The translations under genes were made by a program, and so were the position numbers. The notes under the pieces were generated by a model. It saw only the letters and a list, made by a program, of their open reading frames with translations. It had not been told where the DNA came from and made no database searches. From positions 8,057,576 through 8,121,575 of the forward strand of contig JAQFVV010000036.1 in assembly GCA_028023455.1 (NCBI GenBank): 64,000 nt of DNA. The letters are read 5' to 3'. The stretch's first letter is position 1, and each line of letters begins with the position of its first letter. This document shows positions 38,054-49,158 of the stretch, piece by piece. Source of the DNA: Epiperipatus broadwayi. Lineage: Eukaryota; Onychophora; Udeonychophora; Euonychophora; Peripatidae.

Positions 38054-38317
38054 TTACTTATCTAGTTGGCTGTACTTTCTCTCAGCCTTAGATAACGAAT
38101 GTGATATATATGCTATGGGCCATTCTCTTAGTTGGGCTGGGGGGCATAATACCACTCCCACACCATAATCTGATGCATCAGTCCTGAAGATTATTTCTAT
38201 TTCACTGTTGTAATGTACGAGTAACTTTTTGGATGTAAGGAAGGCCTTGGTGCATAGAAATGCTTGTTCTTGTGGAGCTTCCCACTGCCATTTCTGATTC
38301 TTTTTTAACCAAGTCAT
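38054..38317 (-). pseudogene. Gypsy RNase H-like domain
   Basis: 87 codons. Contains QEQAFLCTKAFLTS and LLVHYNSEIEIIFRTDASDY followed by GVG, the first acidic motif of retroelement RNase H (here the RT-connected domain), and ISHSLSKAERKYSQLDK. It directly follows the RT region in the minus-strand order. The remainder (active-site Glu/Asp further on) lies in the broken frames at 38040-37830. Confidence 0.75.
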
Positions 38318-38389
38318 ACAGTGGTCTTGCTATGTGTGCCTTACCATCCAAAAAAACCTCGAAATAATTTACTAGGCCCAGAAACGATA

Positions 38390-39122
38390 AGCTATTTTAT
38401 GTTGTTAGGTCTCATCACTTGTGATACAGCATTGAATTTTTCAGGGGCGGGCTTAGTGCCTGCACTTGAAACAATATGTCCCAGGAATTTAATTTCTAAT
38501 GATTTCCAAATACATTTTTTTGCATTTAGTTTGGCACCAAATTCATTTACCCTATAGCAGGCTTTGTATAAACATGTGCTCAATTCTTTTTTTATGTTAG
38601 CGGTGACCAAAATGTTATCAAAGTAAGGAATAATGCCTTCAAGTCCCCTGAAGAGGGTTTCAATCTTGGCCTGGAAAATATTAGGTGCTGAAGCTATGCC
38701 TAATGGGAGTTGGTTGCACTTGGATAGGCCTCAGTGGAGGGTTTCAATCTTGGCCTGGAAAATATTACATGCTGAAGCTATGCCTAATGGGAGTTGGTTG
38801 CACTTGGATAGCCCTAGGTGAGTCATAAATCTCAGGATTTCTGCAGCCTTATTGGTCACTGGGATTTGATGGAACACCATGTTAAATCTAGTCTAGCAAA
38901 GAATTTTGATTTCTGTAGTGATGCTATGATTTCTCTGAAGTTTGGGATGGGATACACATGTTGGTTTAATGCCTTGTTGACTGAAATGTGGTAATCACCG
39001 CATAAACATATTTGTCCAGTTGGTTTGGTTATTACCACCAAAAGGGTGGCCCATTCTGCTTGTTCAGTAGGTTGCAGGATGCCGTCACTGACCAGATGAT
39101 TTATTTCCTTAGCTATTTCCAA
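38390..39122 (-). pseudogene. Gypsy reverse transcriptase with internal duplication
   Basis: Minus-strand frame 39122-38856 has the start of the RT (MEIAKEINHLVSDGILQP, ICLCGDYHISVNKAL, KFFARLDLT with the first catalytic Asp). Frame 38610-38392 has the end (CYRVNEFGAKLNAKKC, FLGHIVSSAGTKPAPEK). Just upstream of the latter the catalytic box reads YFDN rather than YxDD. Between them an 84-bp segment is repeated in tandem (38653-38736 and 38737-38820), adding 28 codons in the palm. Both changes would disable the enzyme. Confidence 0.8.
38653..38820. repeat. 84-bp tandem duplication within the gypsy RT
   Basis: Units 38653-38736 and 38737-38820 both begin GAGGGTTTCAATCTTGGCCT and differ at a few positions. 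The length is a multiple of three. Confidence 0.9.
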
Positions 39123-39386
39123 AGATATGGGTCTTGTCTTTATTAATCCAGGTTCTCAATTGAAAAGTTTTGGAATGATGTGTCTTATTCAATTTTCAAT
39201 GTCAATGTTTTTTAATATTGCAACTTTGATATCCAGTTTGTCGAACCATTTGTGACCAATGAGGAGGTTTATGTGGGTGTAGACAATGTAGAGAGGCAGG
39301 ATTGCTGCTTTCTCACTGTTATTGGTTATTATTTGTATGTGAATTAACCCTTTGATTTTAATGTTTCCATTTACATCGCATGCTTT

Positions 39387-39587
39387 TTAGTTTGACTGTA
39401 GTATCTTTGGGGGATGTATTATATCAGCCACGATGGTTTTCCTGTCTGTAAGAGAGATCAAGGATACTCCATTGCCACTGTCTATTTCCATAAGAGCAGG
39501 TTTTTCGAAGATTTTTAATGTCATTTCAAATTTTTCCAGTTTGTTTGTTTCAGTGTTGTTAAGAGTGACTGTTTTTGCATGTGTCAA
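39387..39587 (-). pseudogene. Gypsy aspartic protease fragment
   Basis: 66 codons containing PALMEIDSGNGVSLIS, where DSG is the active-site triad of retroelement aspartic proteases that mature the polyprotein. Preceded in the same frame by a short charged linker. The flap half lies in broken frames at 39380-39130. Confidence 0.65.
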
Positions 39588-39659
39588 TTTTTTTTAGTCA
39601 AACACTCATGGCGGTTTTCCCTTGTATAATCAACAGATTTCTTTTTTCAGCACATTTTC

Positions 39660-40211
39660 CTATTTTCCCACAGCAGAAACACTTAAAATATTGCTTTGAA
39701 TGTTCTGTGTTGTGTTAAGTTGCTGGGGTGCACTTCTTTCCAAATTATCAACCTTGGCTATTTTATAGGGATCACTGTCTGCTAATTTGATGGCTGTGAA
39801 TTCTTTTGCTTGCATAGCCATGAGCTCATGGGCTATCCCACACTTGATAGCTTCCTTGTAGTTGATGGCACTATCTGCCATTAACTGTTGTCTCAAGGTG
39901 TCACTGGTCATACCACATAGAAATTGTTTAAGGAGTTCTTCCTCAAGGTATGATTCATAGACACAGTTCTTGGCCAATTTTTGCAGGGCCATATATTCTT
40001 GAGTACACTCGTTCTTTCCTTGATGGTGGTTCGTAAAATGGAGTCTGGCAATGTGTTTAGACTCATGAGTGTTGAAGTACTCTACTAATTTCTCTTTGAA
40101 CTGCCAAAACATTAATTCTTCCAGGGTTTTAGGTTCAACCAGTCTGTTAGGAATCTGAATAACACTTTTCCCTGCATAGCACCATAACGTTGCAGTTTTA
40201 ATTTTCATCAT
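39660..40211 (-). pseudogene. Gypsy gag (capsid-like)
   Basis: 183 codons. The segment FKEKLVEYFNTHES, RLHFTNHHQG, ECTQEYMALQKLAKNC and FLCGMTSDTLRQQL is the conserved core of retrotransposon gag capsids, which package the element RNA. The C-terminal end has an Asn/Gln-rich stretch but no clear CCHC knuckle within the frame. A diverged parallel of the same region lies at 47.5 kb in the second gypsy element. Confidence 0.75.
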
Positions 40212-40397
40212 CTTTTATTCTATTAATGACCAGGAGTTTTTCTATTATTACTTCATTACTATAAAACATAACCAGCCATAGCCTATTATACACCAGGAAT
40301 GTTACTGAGTAAATATAATTTTGCTTTTGAAATCTCACTCTGCCAATTATAAAAGTTTCTATCCCTAACTAGATCAACTTTTTTGACTGTGCCAATT

Positions 40398-40960
40398 GTG
40401 ATGTCCTCCGCCCATTACTAATAAGCACATGAACTAAATAATTTCAACTACTAATAATTAACGATAACAAATGTTTATTTACAACAATCCAAACTTTAAC
40501 ATATTTACAACAAGTCAACATTAATGTATTTGGGTTAGATATATACTCTTACTAATAATTTAATATACAAATTACAATACTAGCATTACGATTACAACAA
40601 GTTTAATATATTAATATGCTTACATAATCTGGCCTTGTGGCTTATGACAAATAATAATAAAGCATGGATGGCCTCTATAAGTCCCTAGGTCCGCTTTGGC
40701 ATCTTCAGTGGCAGAGTTCCCTGGATCACGAGTACTGCTTTCAGCCGGCATGCCATCTGGTTATGCTGCTATCTCATGACAATTTTCTTGTTTAGACTGG
40801 GGCTTATATACTGGCCTTCTCATCCAGGCACAGGAATCTGGAATAGTTTTGTCTTGCTTCTGGTTCATGTTCCAAAACCGGAACTGCTATTCACTCTGCG
40901 GTCTGTGAGTTTATCACGCAGAGGAAGGAGGGGGAGATAAACCAGAACTGATGTCTCTTT
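40398..40960 (-). repeat. Candidate gypsy 5' LTR
   Basis: Less AT-rich than its surroundings, starts TGTGATGTCC at the primer-site boundary, and has a minus-strand TATA box (TATATAAG, 40810-40803) and a TTTATT poly(A)-signal complement near 40470. I could not find its partner to the left of 36478, so the limits are approximate. Confidence 0.45.
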
Positions 40961-41240
40961 TCTTATTTTTATTACTGCTAAGAGAGAATCAGTTGGTGAT
41001 TCATACCAGTTAATATACTGTAGTAAAATATCATTACATTATTTTACCTCTAAGCATTTTATAACTTTCTATATAATGCATTACAAATCCCTTATTTATA
41101 AGACAATACATATACATAACAGTATTTTTTTTTTCTAAATAACTAATCTGAATACTTGGCAATACAGTATTTTTCAGGATTTTTGCTTTATAGCTTAAAA
41201 GCGGCTATTTGTTTTAAATCATTGTACAAGAATCACATAT

Positions 41241-41328
41241 AGTTGGTGGCCATGTGGTTAGCACAGCTGCCTTCCAAGCCGCTGGCCTGTGTTCACTTCC
41301 CAGTCAATGCTTTGACATATGAAAAAGA
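41241..41328 (+). repeat. tRNA-derived SINE, type B, with target duplication
   Basis: GGTGGCCATGTGGTTAGCAC, CTGCCTTCCAAGC, a box-B-like GTTCACTTCC, tail GTCAATGCTTTGACATATG and an A-rich end. Perfect 13-bp flanking repeat AAGAATCACATAT (41228-41240 and 41329-41341). Confidence 0.9.
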
Positions 41329-42179
41329 AAGAATCACATATCTTTTAATTCTTTAAACTGAGTAATAAGGTTTATTCTTGCCTCATAGCTGATATTTAAA
41401 AACTTTTATGACACAATCTCAGTTAAGGCAATAATTATTTTAGTAAATTTCTCCCAATATAGTTTTAAGGGAAAAAAAAAAATATTTCAAAAGATTTTAA
41501 TTCTTTAGAAAATAAAAAAAAAATTTTTTTTTTATTTAAACTTTCATTTATTACTTTCATATTGGATTTTATTTTTAGTTTTAAATATAGCCTTTGATTT
41601 TAGATGATTACTGTTTTTTTTTTACTGCGGGTTCTAATACTCCCACACTCCTGTAATAATTTTAAATTAGTATTTATTTATAAGAGCAGGCACTTTTTTT
41701 TAACTTAATGGTGAATGCAATTAATCTACTAACAAAAGTATAATTTTAAAATGTATGCATGAAAATTTAGAATTTATGAAATATGAAAATTTTATTCTTT
41801 TTTTTATTATTTTTGATTATCAATGGCTATATTTTTTCAGCTTAATTACATTCTCTGGGGTTTTATGTTTCAAACAATATATATTATGTCATTTTTGAAT
41901 AATACAAACATAAGTTATAATAAAATTTGTGACTTAATATAATATTTTAAATATTCAATATGGCTGCATTGCCATCGAAAGGTTAAGCAATGTGAAATGG
42001 TTTATTTTGTATTCTACATTGGTCTACAATTGAGCAGCCATGAAATTTGCGTAATGTGGGTCTAAAGAATGAAGGTCCCTGTATATAAATACTTGTGGCA
42101 AAGTTGATAAAACCTGACCTATTTATACTTATGACATAAGTTTATGATAATAGCATTTTAGATGTAAATTATATGCCAA

Positions 42180-42740
42180 ACTATTTCCATCACCCATTTT
42201 TAATTGTTAAATGTTTTTTAAAAAAATTCAAAACTTTATAACTCTTCAAATACATTTAACTGTTAGTAATAACATGTTAGTTAACCTGTGCATTATTCAG
42301 TTGAATATATTTGTTAAACAGGCACTATATGTATTGCCACACACAGCAAGCTAGAGTAAACAATGGACTCCAGAAGGCTTGTGCATAAAATCCCCATCTA
42401 GTGCCTACTCATCCAATAATCGCAGACTAGTTTCTGGCTTGTGGCCTTCGTCAGTGAGCAGCCTTGGATCTGAGAGCACTGCACCTAGATCTTAGGATCT
42501 AATGCAACCCTCCAGCAGCCACCTTTTATCTCCACTTAACTAGATTGGGATTTTATGCACAAGCCTTCTTGTGTCCATTGATTACTCCAGCTTGCTGTGT
42601 GTGGCAATACGTATAGTGAGTTTTGCCTGTTTTAACAACAGTTATACACAAGCATTAGAGGTGGTGGTCATGTGTTGAATATATTTGGAAAGTTTAAATT
42701 ATTTAAAACTTAAGTATCTTTAAAACATTTAACAATTAAA
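42180..42740. mobile_element. Hammerhead foldback repeat, copy B, with outer arms
   Basis: The core (42335-42625) carries HHR-B; its ends CTTGCTGTGTGTGGCAATAC and the reverse complement pair up. The outer flanks (42180-42310 and 42665-42740) resemble the arms of the palindrome at 20776-21112 (ATTTCCATCA, TTAGTAATAACA and TTTGGAAAGTTTAAAT blocks). Two repeat families therefore appear joined as one composite. Confidence 0.55.
42411..42469 (-). ncRNA. Hammerhead ribozyme motif, copy B
   Basis: Same 59-nt frame as HHR-A. The minus strand shows CUGACGA (42454-42448, fits CUGANGA), GGC/GCC stem II around loop CACAA, GAAA, ACUAGUC and the distal AUCCAA/UUGGAU helix. The proximal stem I helix is damaged (UGCGA opposite GCUCA leaves a mismatch). 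Core intact, folding less certain than HHR-A. Confidence 0.7.
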
Positions 42741-43734
42741 ATTAGATAATTAGAAATACTTCAACATAGAATTACAACTTATATGAGTACTTACTTATTG
42801 ACTATAAAAAAAAAATCTGCTTAATTATAAGTGAATTACATCTTGTACAATTTAAAAAAAAAAAGAGTCTATTTATTAATGATTAATGATGTTTAAGAAA
42901 TGGGTGTAATGAAGAAACTGACATTAGAAACTTTGTCATTGATTACAATTCACGTATTAGTACATATTGATACTTAATATCTTATTTCATAATGAGTTTG
43001 TTATCTGGATAACATTTCAATGCTCTATATTATGGTGTTTAATTAAAAAAAATTCTTGTAAAAATTGAGATTAATTTTATTAAAATGTATGAAATAAAAT
43101 TTAGTATTTTAGGTCCATAAATTAAATCTGAACTTTTTTATACTAAAAAAAAGTTATTTTAGATAACTATTAATTAAATACTTATGTAAATAATATTTTA
43201 ATAAACAAAATTTTTGTTTTATTTTTATATAACTTTATATAGAAACGATTTTTAGTCAATGTTGAATAATAGTGTAATTTTTATATGTGTGTGAGCTAAG
43301 GTAAAAATGCACTAAAGATAAGAGCAAACCTTGTAAATATATATATATATGTTACTTTTCAGGATATCATGCTATCTTTTAAAATGTGTTTTTAATTGAA
43401 GCTAATTATGATTACTATATGTTGATAATTTGAACATATAATTCTAATATTGAAGACACCAATAAATATTATAGTTACAAAAGATTTTCCAGATGCCACA
43501 GATTCATCTTTATACACATCCAAAGAATCTAATATTATCCAAACTGAGAATATTTACTAAAAAATAATGACAAGATGTGATTTTATATTAGATACATGAA
43601 TTATTTGATTAATTAAGTTAAATTTTATAACAGTTTATTATTCCCTTGTTAAAGATCATTCTCTTGTAATAATAAACATAAAATATTTTCATTATTTTTA
43701 TCTTGGCTTATAGCTTTATAATTAATTAAAAGGG

Positions 43735-43945
43735 TTAAAGTTGTTTGCTGGAGGGTTGCATTAGATACTAAGATGCTCTCAGAGCCAAGGCTCCTCACTG
43801 ATGAAAGCCACAAACTAGAAACTAATCTGGAAATATTGGATGAATAGGCACTAGATAAGGATTTTATGAACAATTCTTCCATCCATTGACTACTAAGGTT
43901 TACACTAGATGGCATTACTATGTGGAGAGGCTACTATGCATAGGA
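43735..43945 (+). mobile_element. Hammerhead repeat, copy D (single arm)
   Basis: Reverse orientation relative to copy A: GGAGGGTTGCATTAGAT, then HHR-D, then TAGGCACTAGATAAGG and TATGTGGAGAG. It is diverged and lacks a second arm. Confidence 0.6.
43783..43841 (+). ncRNA. Hammerhead ribozyme motif, copy D (decayed stems)
   Basis: Plus-strand copy: CUGAUGA at 43798-43804, loop CACAA, GAAA, and ACUAAUC with AUC in place of GUC (still an NUH triplet). Stem II and the proximal part of stem I carry substitutions that break pairs; UUGGAU is kept but its partner reads AGCCAA. Probably inactive. It lies upstream of, and on the same strand as, the Penelope-like fragment at 44.1-45.1 kb. Confidence 0.55.
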
Positions 43946-44109
43946 AATGATGATTATGTGATGTTTTAGTAGTTTTTATATCATATTAAAAGGTGAGAAA
44001 CTTTATTAGTAGTTTTTGTACAAATGAAACAAATTTTGTAAAACAATAAATATGAAAATAAATTACAGTTCTCAACATATTATCTCTTTTCATGAAACTA
44101 TGCAATTCT

Positions 44110-45125
44110 TAAGCACTTATTGACTTTGAGTTCTGATGAAAAGATATAATAAACTAATTCAGTGCAATGAGCCAGCTTTTACCAAATCACTTCCAGAATC
44201 ATAGTGCTGAGTAAAGTTATGCAGTATAGATGTGTTTATATAATTGATGTGATGTAATATATGAATGAGGCACAAAACCAATAGAACACAAACTGTCTGG
44301 CTTTAAATGTTTCTTATATAGAAGCAAAAATCTTTGCAAGTATGTGACAGATAGACAAAACAATATTGAGACATACATTTATGATAATAGGGCTTAGTTA
44401 TAATCATAAAATGCTTATTAAAACAGCTGCGAACTTTTCCACCAATGTAAATAAAGTTAAAAACATTAATAATATGCTTAAAGCATGGAAAAACCTTCCT
44501 TACATTCTTCATATTAACTTAAGAATATTTGTGCTAATGTGTACAAGGTTAGCTTTAGATCACTACCTTCTCTTAATGATTTGTTGAACAATATGACAAG
44601 ATACTTGTGGAGTGTGCTCTTCAGGTGGTCTATAAAATTGAATGTACTAACCCTTCCTGCAGCTCCGTCTATTATAGTAAATATTGTGCAAATAGATCCA
44701 TGAAAATTGCCCAACAAGCATATTTGTATGATAGAGCTAAACAAAAGACTGAATACAGATCAATCTTTTTTGATGATGAACGTCCCATGAATCATAAGTT
44801 TTCTCCATTTAATGTTAGAACAATTCGCTCTGAAATGGACGATAAGAAAAGAAAATGCAAAGAGACTGGGAAATTGCAAATGATCCACATTCCATCAACA
44901 AAAAGCATTCATGTGTTCCATTGTACAAAAAATTGAATATCTAATTACCTTATTTGCATATTGTGCTTCATTTACATACTATGTTATCAATTATTAAAAG
45001 CACATCTATACTGCATAACTTTACTTAACACTTCTGGCAGTGTTTTTCCAAAAGCTGACTCAATGCATTTAATTAGTGTTTTTTATTATATTTTTCATCA
45101 GAACTCAAAGTTAATGGGTGCTTAA
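44110..45125 (+). mobile_element. PLE 3' fragment between long inverted terminal repeats
   Basis: Left repeat 44110-44260 and right repeat 44975-45125 are diverged reverse complements of about 150 bp. Shared blocks include TTTGAGTTCTGATGAAAA and GTAAAGTTATGCAGTATAGA. Between them, 44366-44940 encodes PLE C-terminal sequence. The piece at 44607-44936 has the GIY-YIG-like VVYKIECTNPSCSSVYYSK and downstream NHKFSPFNVRTI, a PLE endonuclease end, followed by a stop. Inverted terminal repeats are a known PLE feature. Confidence 0.65.
44607..44936 (+). pseudogene. PLE GIY-YIG endonuclease domain fragment
   Basis: A 109-codon frame with a GIY-YIG-type start (VVYKIECT, then VYYSKYCANRSMKIAQQ) and the later NHKF motif with a basic helix (MDDKKRKCKE). 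The second half of the signature reads YYSK rather than YIG, and no reverse transcriptase precedes it in frame. It is a truncated relic, probably of a different PLE lineage from the one at 53.8 kb. Confidence 0.55.
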
Positions 45126-47031
45126 AAATTGTAATTAATTAAATACTCAAAGAACATTACTAAAATTACATTTTGAAATATGAATTTTTTTCTACAGTAC
45201 AGGCTTTATCATACCTGCACTTCTTTATATAGTTTGGATGTTTGTGATGTATTAAACCAGCTTCTATCTTGACTTTGGTAAGCTCTTCTGCATTGCATCT
45301 TACTAATAATTGTTTTTTTCATTTTTTAAGGTTTAGCACCAGATGCTGTCATCAATGTTAAACTATATTCACCTTGCAAGCCTACACTAAACTTATCTTT
45401 GTTAAGTTACAGCATTGTTAGATTAGTTTTAATTTTCCTCCCAACCATTTCTGCCAGAAATTTCCCTGTATTGCTGATGGTGTACTGTGCTGGTGAAGCA
45501 CTTTCTCGTATAGAGCTTTATTCATATTTTCGGCATTTATTTTACTTAAATTTTTCCTCATTTGTTGGACTGTTTTCTTGGCCAGATCATTTGACTCAGG
45601 GTGATAGGTTGCCATCCAAATGTGTCCTCATGTAGGCTTTAAATTTTTCTGAAACATTTCCAGATACCAGGGTATTTGGAACTACATAACCAGCAAAAAT
45701 CTTTCACAGTTTATCAATAGTTGCACCTGCATTTATATTTTTTATTACTCTATATGCATTTATGAGTATCAAAAATATTCCTCTTCAATGATCTGGTGTG
45801 GTCTATGTGATTCAATGCCTTAGTTTTTGACTTTGATGAAAGATTCAGCATTGTTTGGCATATTTCACATTTCTTAATATATTCTTCACCATCACGATTA
45901 ATTTGTGGTCATCAAACTGGAACTTTGTTCTTACAATTTCAGGGTGCTTCTGGTGAATAATGAAAGTAATCAAATCAAAATCCCATTATAAAGTAGATAA
46001 TGAGCATTTGGATAATTTAATAAAATTAAACATATCTTGTCAGAAAAACAGATAAACCTAGACAAGTTTATAAAGTTAGGATAAATTATAAAGAATAATA
46101 TTAAAAAAAAAAAGAGGACTCATAATTATTAGTGTTTGTTATTATTTTTATCTTCTATAATATTTCACTATCGATAAACTATTTTATATGTAAATGTGCA
46201 AATAAATGCAAAATTTTGACATTTTTTGCTGCGCATTGGTTATTTTAGTATGTGCGATTCTTTTACTTTTAGCTCAGAGAGAGTTTACTCTTAGAGGGAG
46301 AATTGGTCAGGATAATTATTTTATTTTATTCTTGATGCTGATTTAGTAATCACACATACTTTGAGTCCTAATGGTTTAATCCACATTCTATGATGGGGTT
46401 TGTTTTCTATTAACATTATACAATAACAAAAATCCACAATATTTTTTGTCTTCATAGTCACTTCAGACCACTCCTAGTAACTTCAATTGCCATTTGCACC
46501 CCAACCCAAGCTTTAAGATGAGTTATTAGAGGTGGTGGGGATTTCCAATTTTTATCCAGTCCTGATTTTTCATGAGAGATACTTTGTTCACTATCTATTT
46601 CCATGATCACAAGTTTATTAAAAATTCTGACTGTTAACATGAATTGGTCTGTACTTTTGGATGTGATTATCTTGCATGGTTCTGTAGAGTGATGATCTCT
46701 TTTGTAAAAAGGTGGCACAGTGCCACATTTGGGTTTTGGGTTTACATCCCTGCCCCATGTGGTCTACCATTCCACAGCAGAACTGATTATCTTTTTTGCT
46801 GAGTTATCTTTCTTATTTGAATTAGTCGAAAAATCTACACTTGAGGGATATCAGATTTGGAAAACTTTTTCAAACTCTGTAGCTTGTTCCAATAATAACT
46901 CGTAATACATCATACAATAACCTCATTACAACAGGCAAAATTCTCTATACATATTGCCACTCAGTGCAAGCCAGAGTAATCAATGGATGCTAGAAGGCTT
47001 GTGCATAAAATTCCCCATCTAGTGCCTACTC

Positions 47032-47090
47032 ATCCAATATCCCCAGACTAGTTTCTGGCTTGTGGCCTTTGTCAGTGATGATCCTTGGAT
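47032..47090 (-). ncRNA. Hammerhead ribozyme motif, copy C (core mutated)
   Basis: Stem II (GGC/GCC), loop CACAA, GAAA, ACUAGUC and the AUCCAA/UUGGAU helix are all present on the minus strand. The first core strand reads CUGACAA (47075-47069), which changes the essential G8 to A, so this copy should be catalytically dead. Confidence 0.6.
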
Positions 47091-47327
47091 CTGAGAGCAC
47101 TGCACCAAGATCTTACGATCTAATGCAACCCTCCAGCAGCCACCTTTTATCACTACTTAACTACAAAACTATGAGACTTAAATTGAAAACACTATAATAT
47201 TTTCAATTCAAGCTCATCAGCTTATATAATCATATAGGTCTGAACTCAGTTCAGTATTTATACATTTTGGTATCTTTGGTTCTTTAATAACCATAGCCAC
47301 CACTATCCTATTAGGCAGGATTAGTTT

Positions 47328-47438
47328 TAAGCCAATAAATATCACATGATCACCATTTCTTATGCTTTCTCTTAACTGTTATTTAAACAGTTAAGAGCAA
47401 GCATAAGAAATGGTGATCATGTGATGTTTATTGGCTTA
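47328..47438. repeat. Palindrome, about 53-bp arms
   Basis: Left arm 47328-47380 (TAAGCCAATAAATATCACAT...) and right arm 47386-47438 are near-perfect reverse complements with a 5-nt centre. They are two outer ends of the hammerhead repeat joined head to head. Confidence 0.8.
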
Positions 47439-48056
47439 ACCTCATTGTAAGATAGATAATTGAGTGGTGCTGCCTCAATTGATCATCAGTCAATCCATAC
47501 AATAACTGCCCAAGGAAAGCCTCTTCAAGAAAACTGTCATAAAGGCATGGTTTAGCCATATTTCACAAATCTATGATCTAATCTCTCACATTTTTAGACT
47601 GTTATCTGCATCTAAAGTGGAGCTGAGTGATATATTTGGATTGTAGAGGGTTAAAAAAACTATTTCACTTTATCACAACTTCCTCATATGTCTTCTTTTC
47701 AGGTAATTCTGGTTTTCACAATCTATTTGTTATCTTTACTTCCTGGATGGCTAAATAGAGGAAATGGCAATTTTCCCAGCATTCCTACTGGTGTTACTAA
47801 TTTAAAGAAATTTATAGCCTTTGTACATATAAATGCCAATCTGTCAGATTCTCTTTGTGAAACTGACCAATCCCAATTTATACATTACTGTATATTATTG
47901 ATTGTTGAACTGGCTTTCTGTAATTCTGGTTCTGATTTGGATTATGCCAATTTGCTATTTCCAGATATGACCAACTGTATGCAACCACACCTATGGAGTA
48001 GCATCATTTATATATTGAATAACAAGCAGGAGAGATGCTTAAGACTAATAACATAG

Positions 48057-48320
48057 TTTATTGAACTTGCATCTACATATACATACAATTAGAAGTACAT
48101 AAAGGCATACAAAATAATAAAAGGTTGGGGTGACCTGTAAAATACAACCTAGTTCTGTTTTCAATGCCTCCAGAGGCAAATGTTTTTGACTCTTTTAACC
48201 GGTTGTTTGGGATTTTATATACCCCTTTATTTTCTATTGTGCTTCTGGAATCTTCAAAATTCTTATGGTTGGAATGACCATATATGGTCTAACTTGACCC
48301 TATATGATATAGTTCTACTT
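48057..48320 (-). repeat. Candidate LTR of the second gypsy element
   Basis: Directly upstream of gag on the minus strand, with a TATA box TATATAAA (48221-48214). Composition is like that of the 40.4-kb candidate LTR. No second copy seen. Confidence 0.35.
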
Positions 48321-48699
48321 ACGTAATGATAAAGATACTAGAATATGCCTTTATATTTGTTACACATTCAAATATAAAAATATCTTATTTTATTATACAA
48401 ATACAACCATAACTATAAAATTTATTGATAATTAATTATTACTACTATCAATATTATACAAAATACATGTATGACTTTATTATTTATTTATACAAATATT
48501 AATACCATTAATAAAATTATATAAATACGTGACTATTATTTATTAAATGCAACATTAACTCAATTACAATATATATGTATGCACTCAAATGATGTGTGTA
48601 CTTTATGTATACGTACGTGTGGGAAATATTACTATTATTACACTCATATATAACAGAAACAATACTGGGATAATTAATCGATACAGTTAGAAAAGTGAT

Positions 48700-49015
48700 T
48701 TCTCATAATAGTACTACTTAATTCCAACTTACAAATTAATTTATAAGTTCAACGTGCGATTTAAAATCTTTTATTACTTGTAATTGTCAGACTTGTTTCA
48801 AACTTTTAGGATTATTGTCTTTTCAATTTTTTGACTATGGAAAAAAATAAAGTGTGTGTGTGGTGGTGGTGGGGGGGGTGTGATCAATTGTAGATTTTCA
48901 TTTTAAAAATTGATTTTTCTTAGTAGTATCTAATACTAACTTATAAATTAATTTATAAATGTATAATTTTAAACTCCCTCTTATTACTTGTAATTGGAAA
49001 ATTTGTTTCCAATTT
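48700..49015. repeat. Diverged direct duplication with G-rich microsatellite
   Basis: 48710-48800 and 48920-49010 share AACTTACAAATTAATTTATA (or AACTTATAAATT...), TTATTACTTGTAATTG and TTGTTTC blocks. Between them is a GTGTGTGTGTGGTGGTGGTG and G-run (48850-48880). Confidence 0.65.
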
Positions 49016-49054
49016 TTATTATTATTTGCCAATTAAATTTTCAATCTCTCGGCC

Positions 49055-49158
49055 AAGCATTGGTGGTCGAGAGGTCAGCGACAGCCGCTTTACAAGCAGT
49101 TGTCCCGCGTTAGCGGGTTCGCTTCCCGGCTGATGCTATGACATATGAGAAAAAAAAT
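49055..49158 (+). repeat. tRNA-derived SINE, type A
   Basis: GGTGGTCGAGAGGTCAGC, GGGTTCGCTTCCCGG, GATGCTATGACATATGAG and an A-run. Confidence 0.85.

Larger units (their letters stand above)
36478..40400 (-). mobile_element. Ty3/gypsy LTR retrotransposon, internal region
   Basis: On the minus strand the order is gag, protease, reverse transcriptase, RNase H, integrase, the Ty3/gypsy order. The left boundary has a purine-rich tract (GGGGGAGG on the minus strand, 36484-36491) expected just before a 3' LTR. Near 40398 the minus strand ends a possible 5' LTR with ...ACATCACA followed by TGGCACAG, a candidate tRNA primer site. Reading frames are fragmented. Confidence 0.8.
46928..47455. mobile_element. 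Hammerhead repeat, copy C, longest version, ending in a palindrome
   Basis: Starts AACAGGCAAAATTCTC, contains HHR-C, and keeps the longest tail, through GGTCTGAACTCAGTTC and TCTTTAATAACCATAGCC, to a 53-bp-arm palindrome at 47328-47438. It is inserted in the remains of the second gypsy element, whose gag resumes near 47460. The tail matches 53565-53760 directly upstream of the Penelope-like element. Confidence 0.65.
45400..48056 (-). mobile_element. Second gypsy element, heavily decayed
   Basis: Minus-strand pieces: integrase (45615-45418: MATYHPESNDLAKKTVQQM, EKVLHQHSTPSAIQGNF); protease (46718-46458: RIFNKLVIMEIDSEQSIS); and gag (about 48000-47470, including AKPCLYDSFLEEAFLGQLLY and the earlier KLVTPVGMLGKLPFPLF). 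RT is missing. Hammerhead repeat C (46928-47455) is inserted between protease and gag. It is related to but clearly diverged from the 36.5-kb element. Confidence 0.65.

Noticed and set aside
44130-44138. CTGATGA in the PLE-flanking inverted repeats
   Set aside because: Followed by A-rich sequence without a stem II.
47688-48056. Plus-strand 122-codon frame
   Set aside because: Antisense of decayed gypsy gag, with recognisable gag residues on the minus strand.
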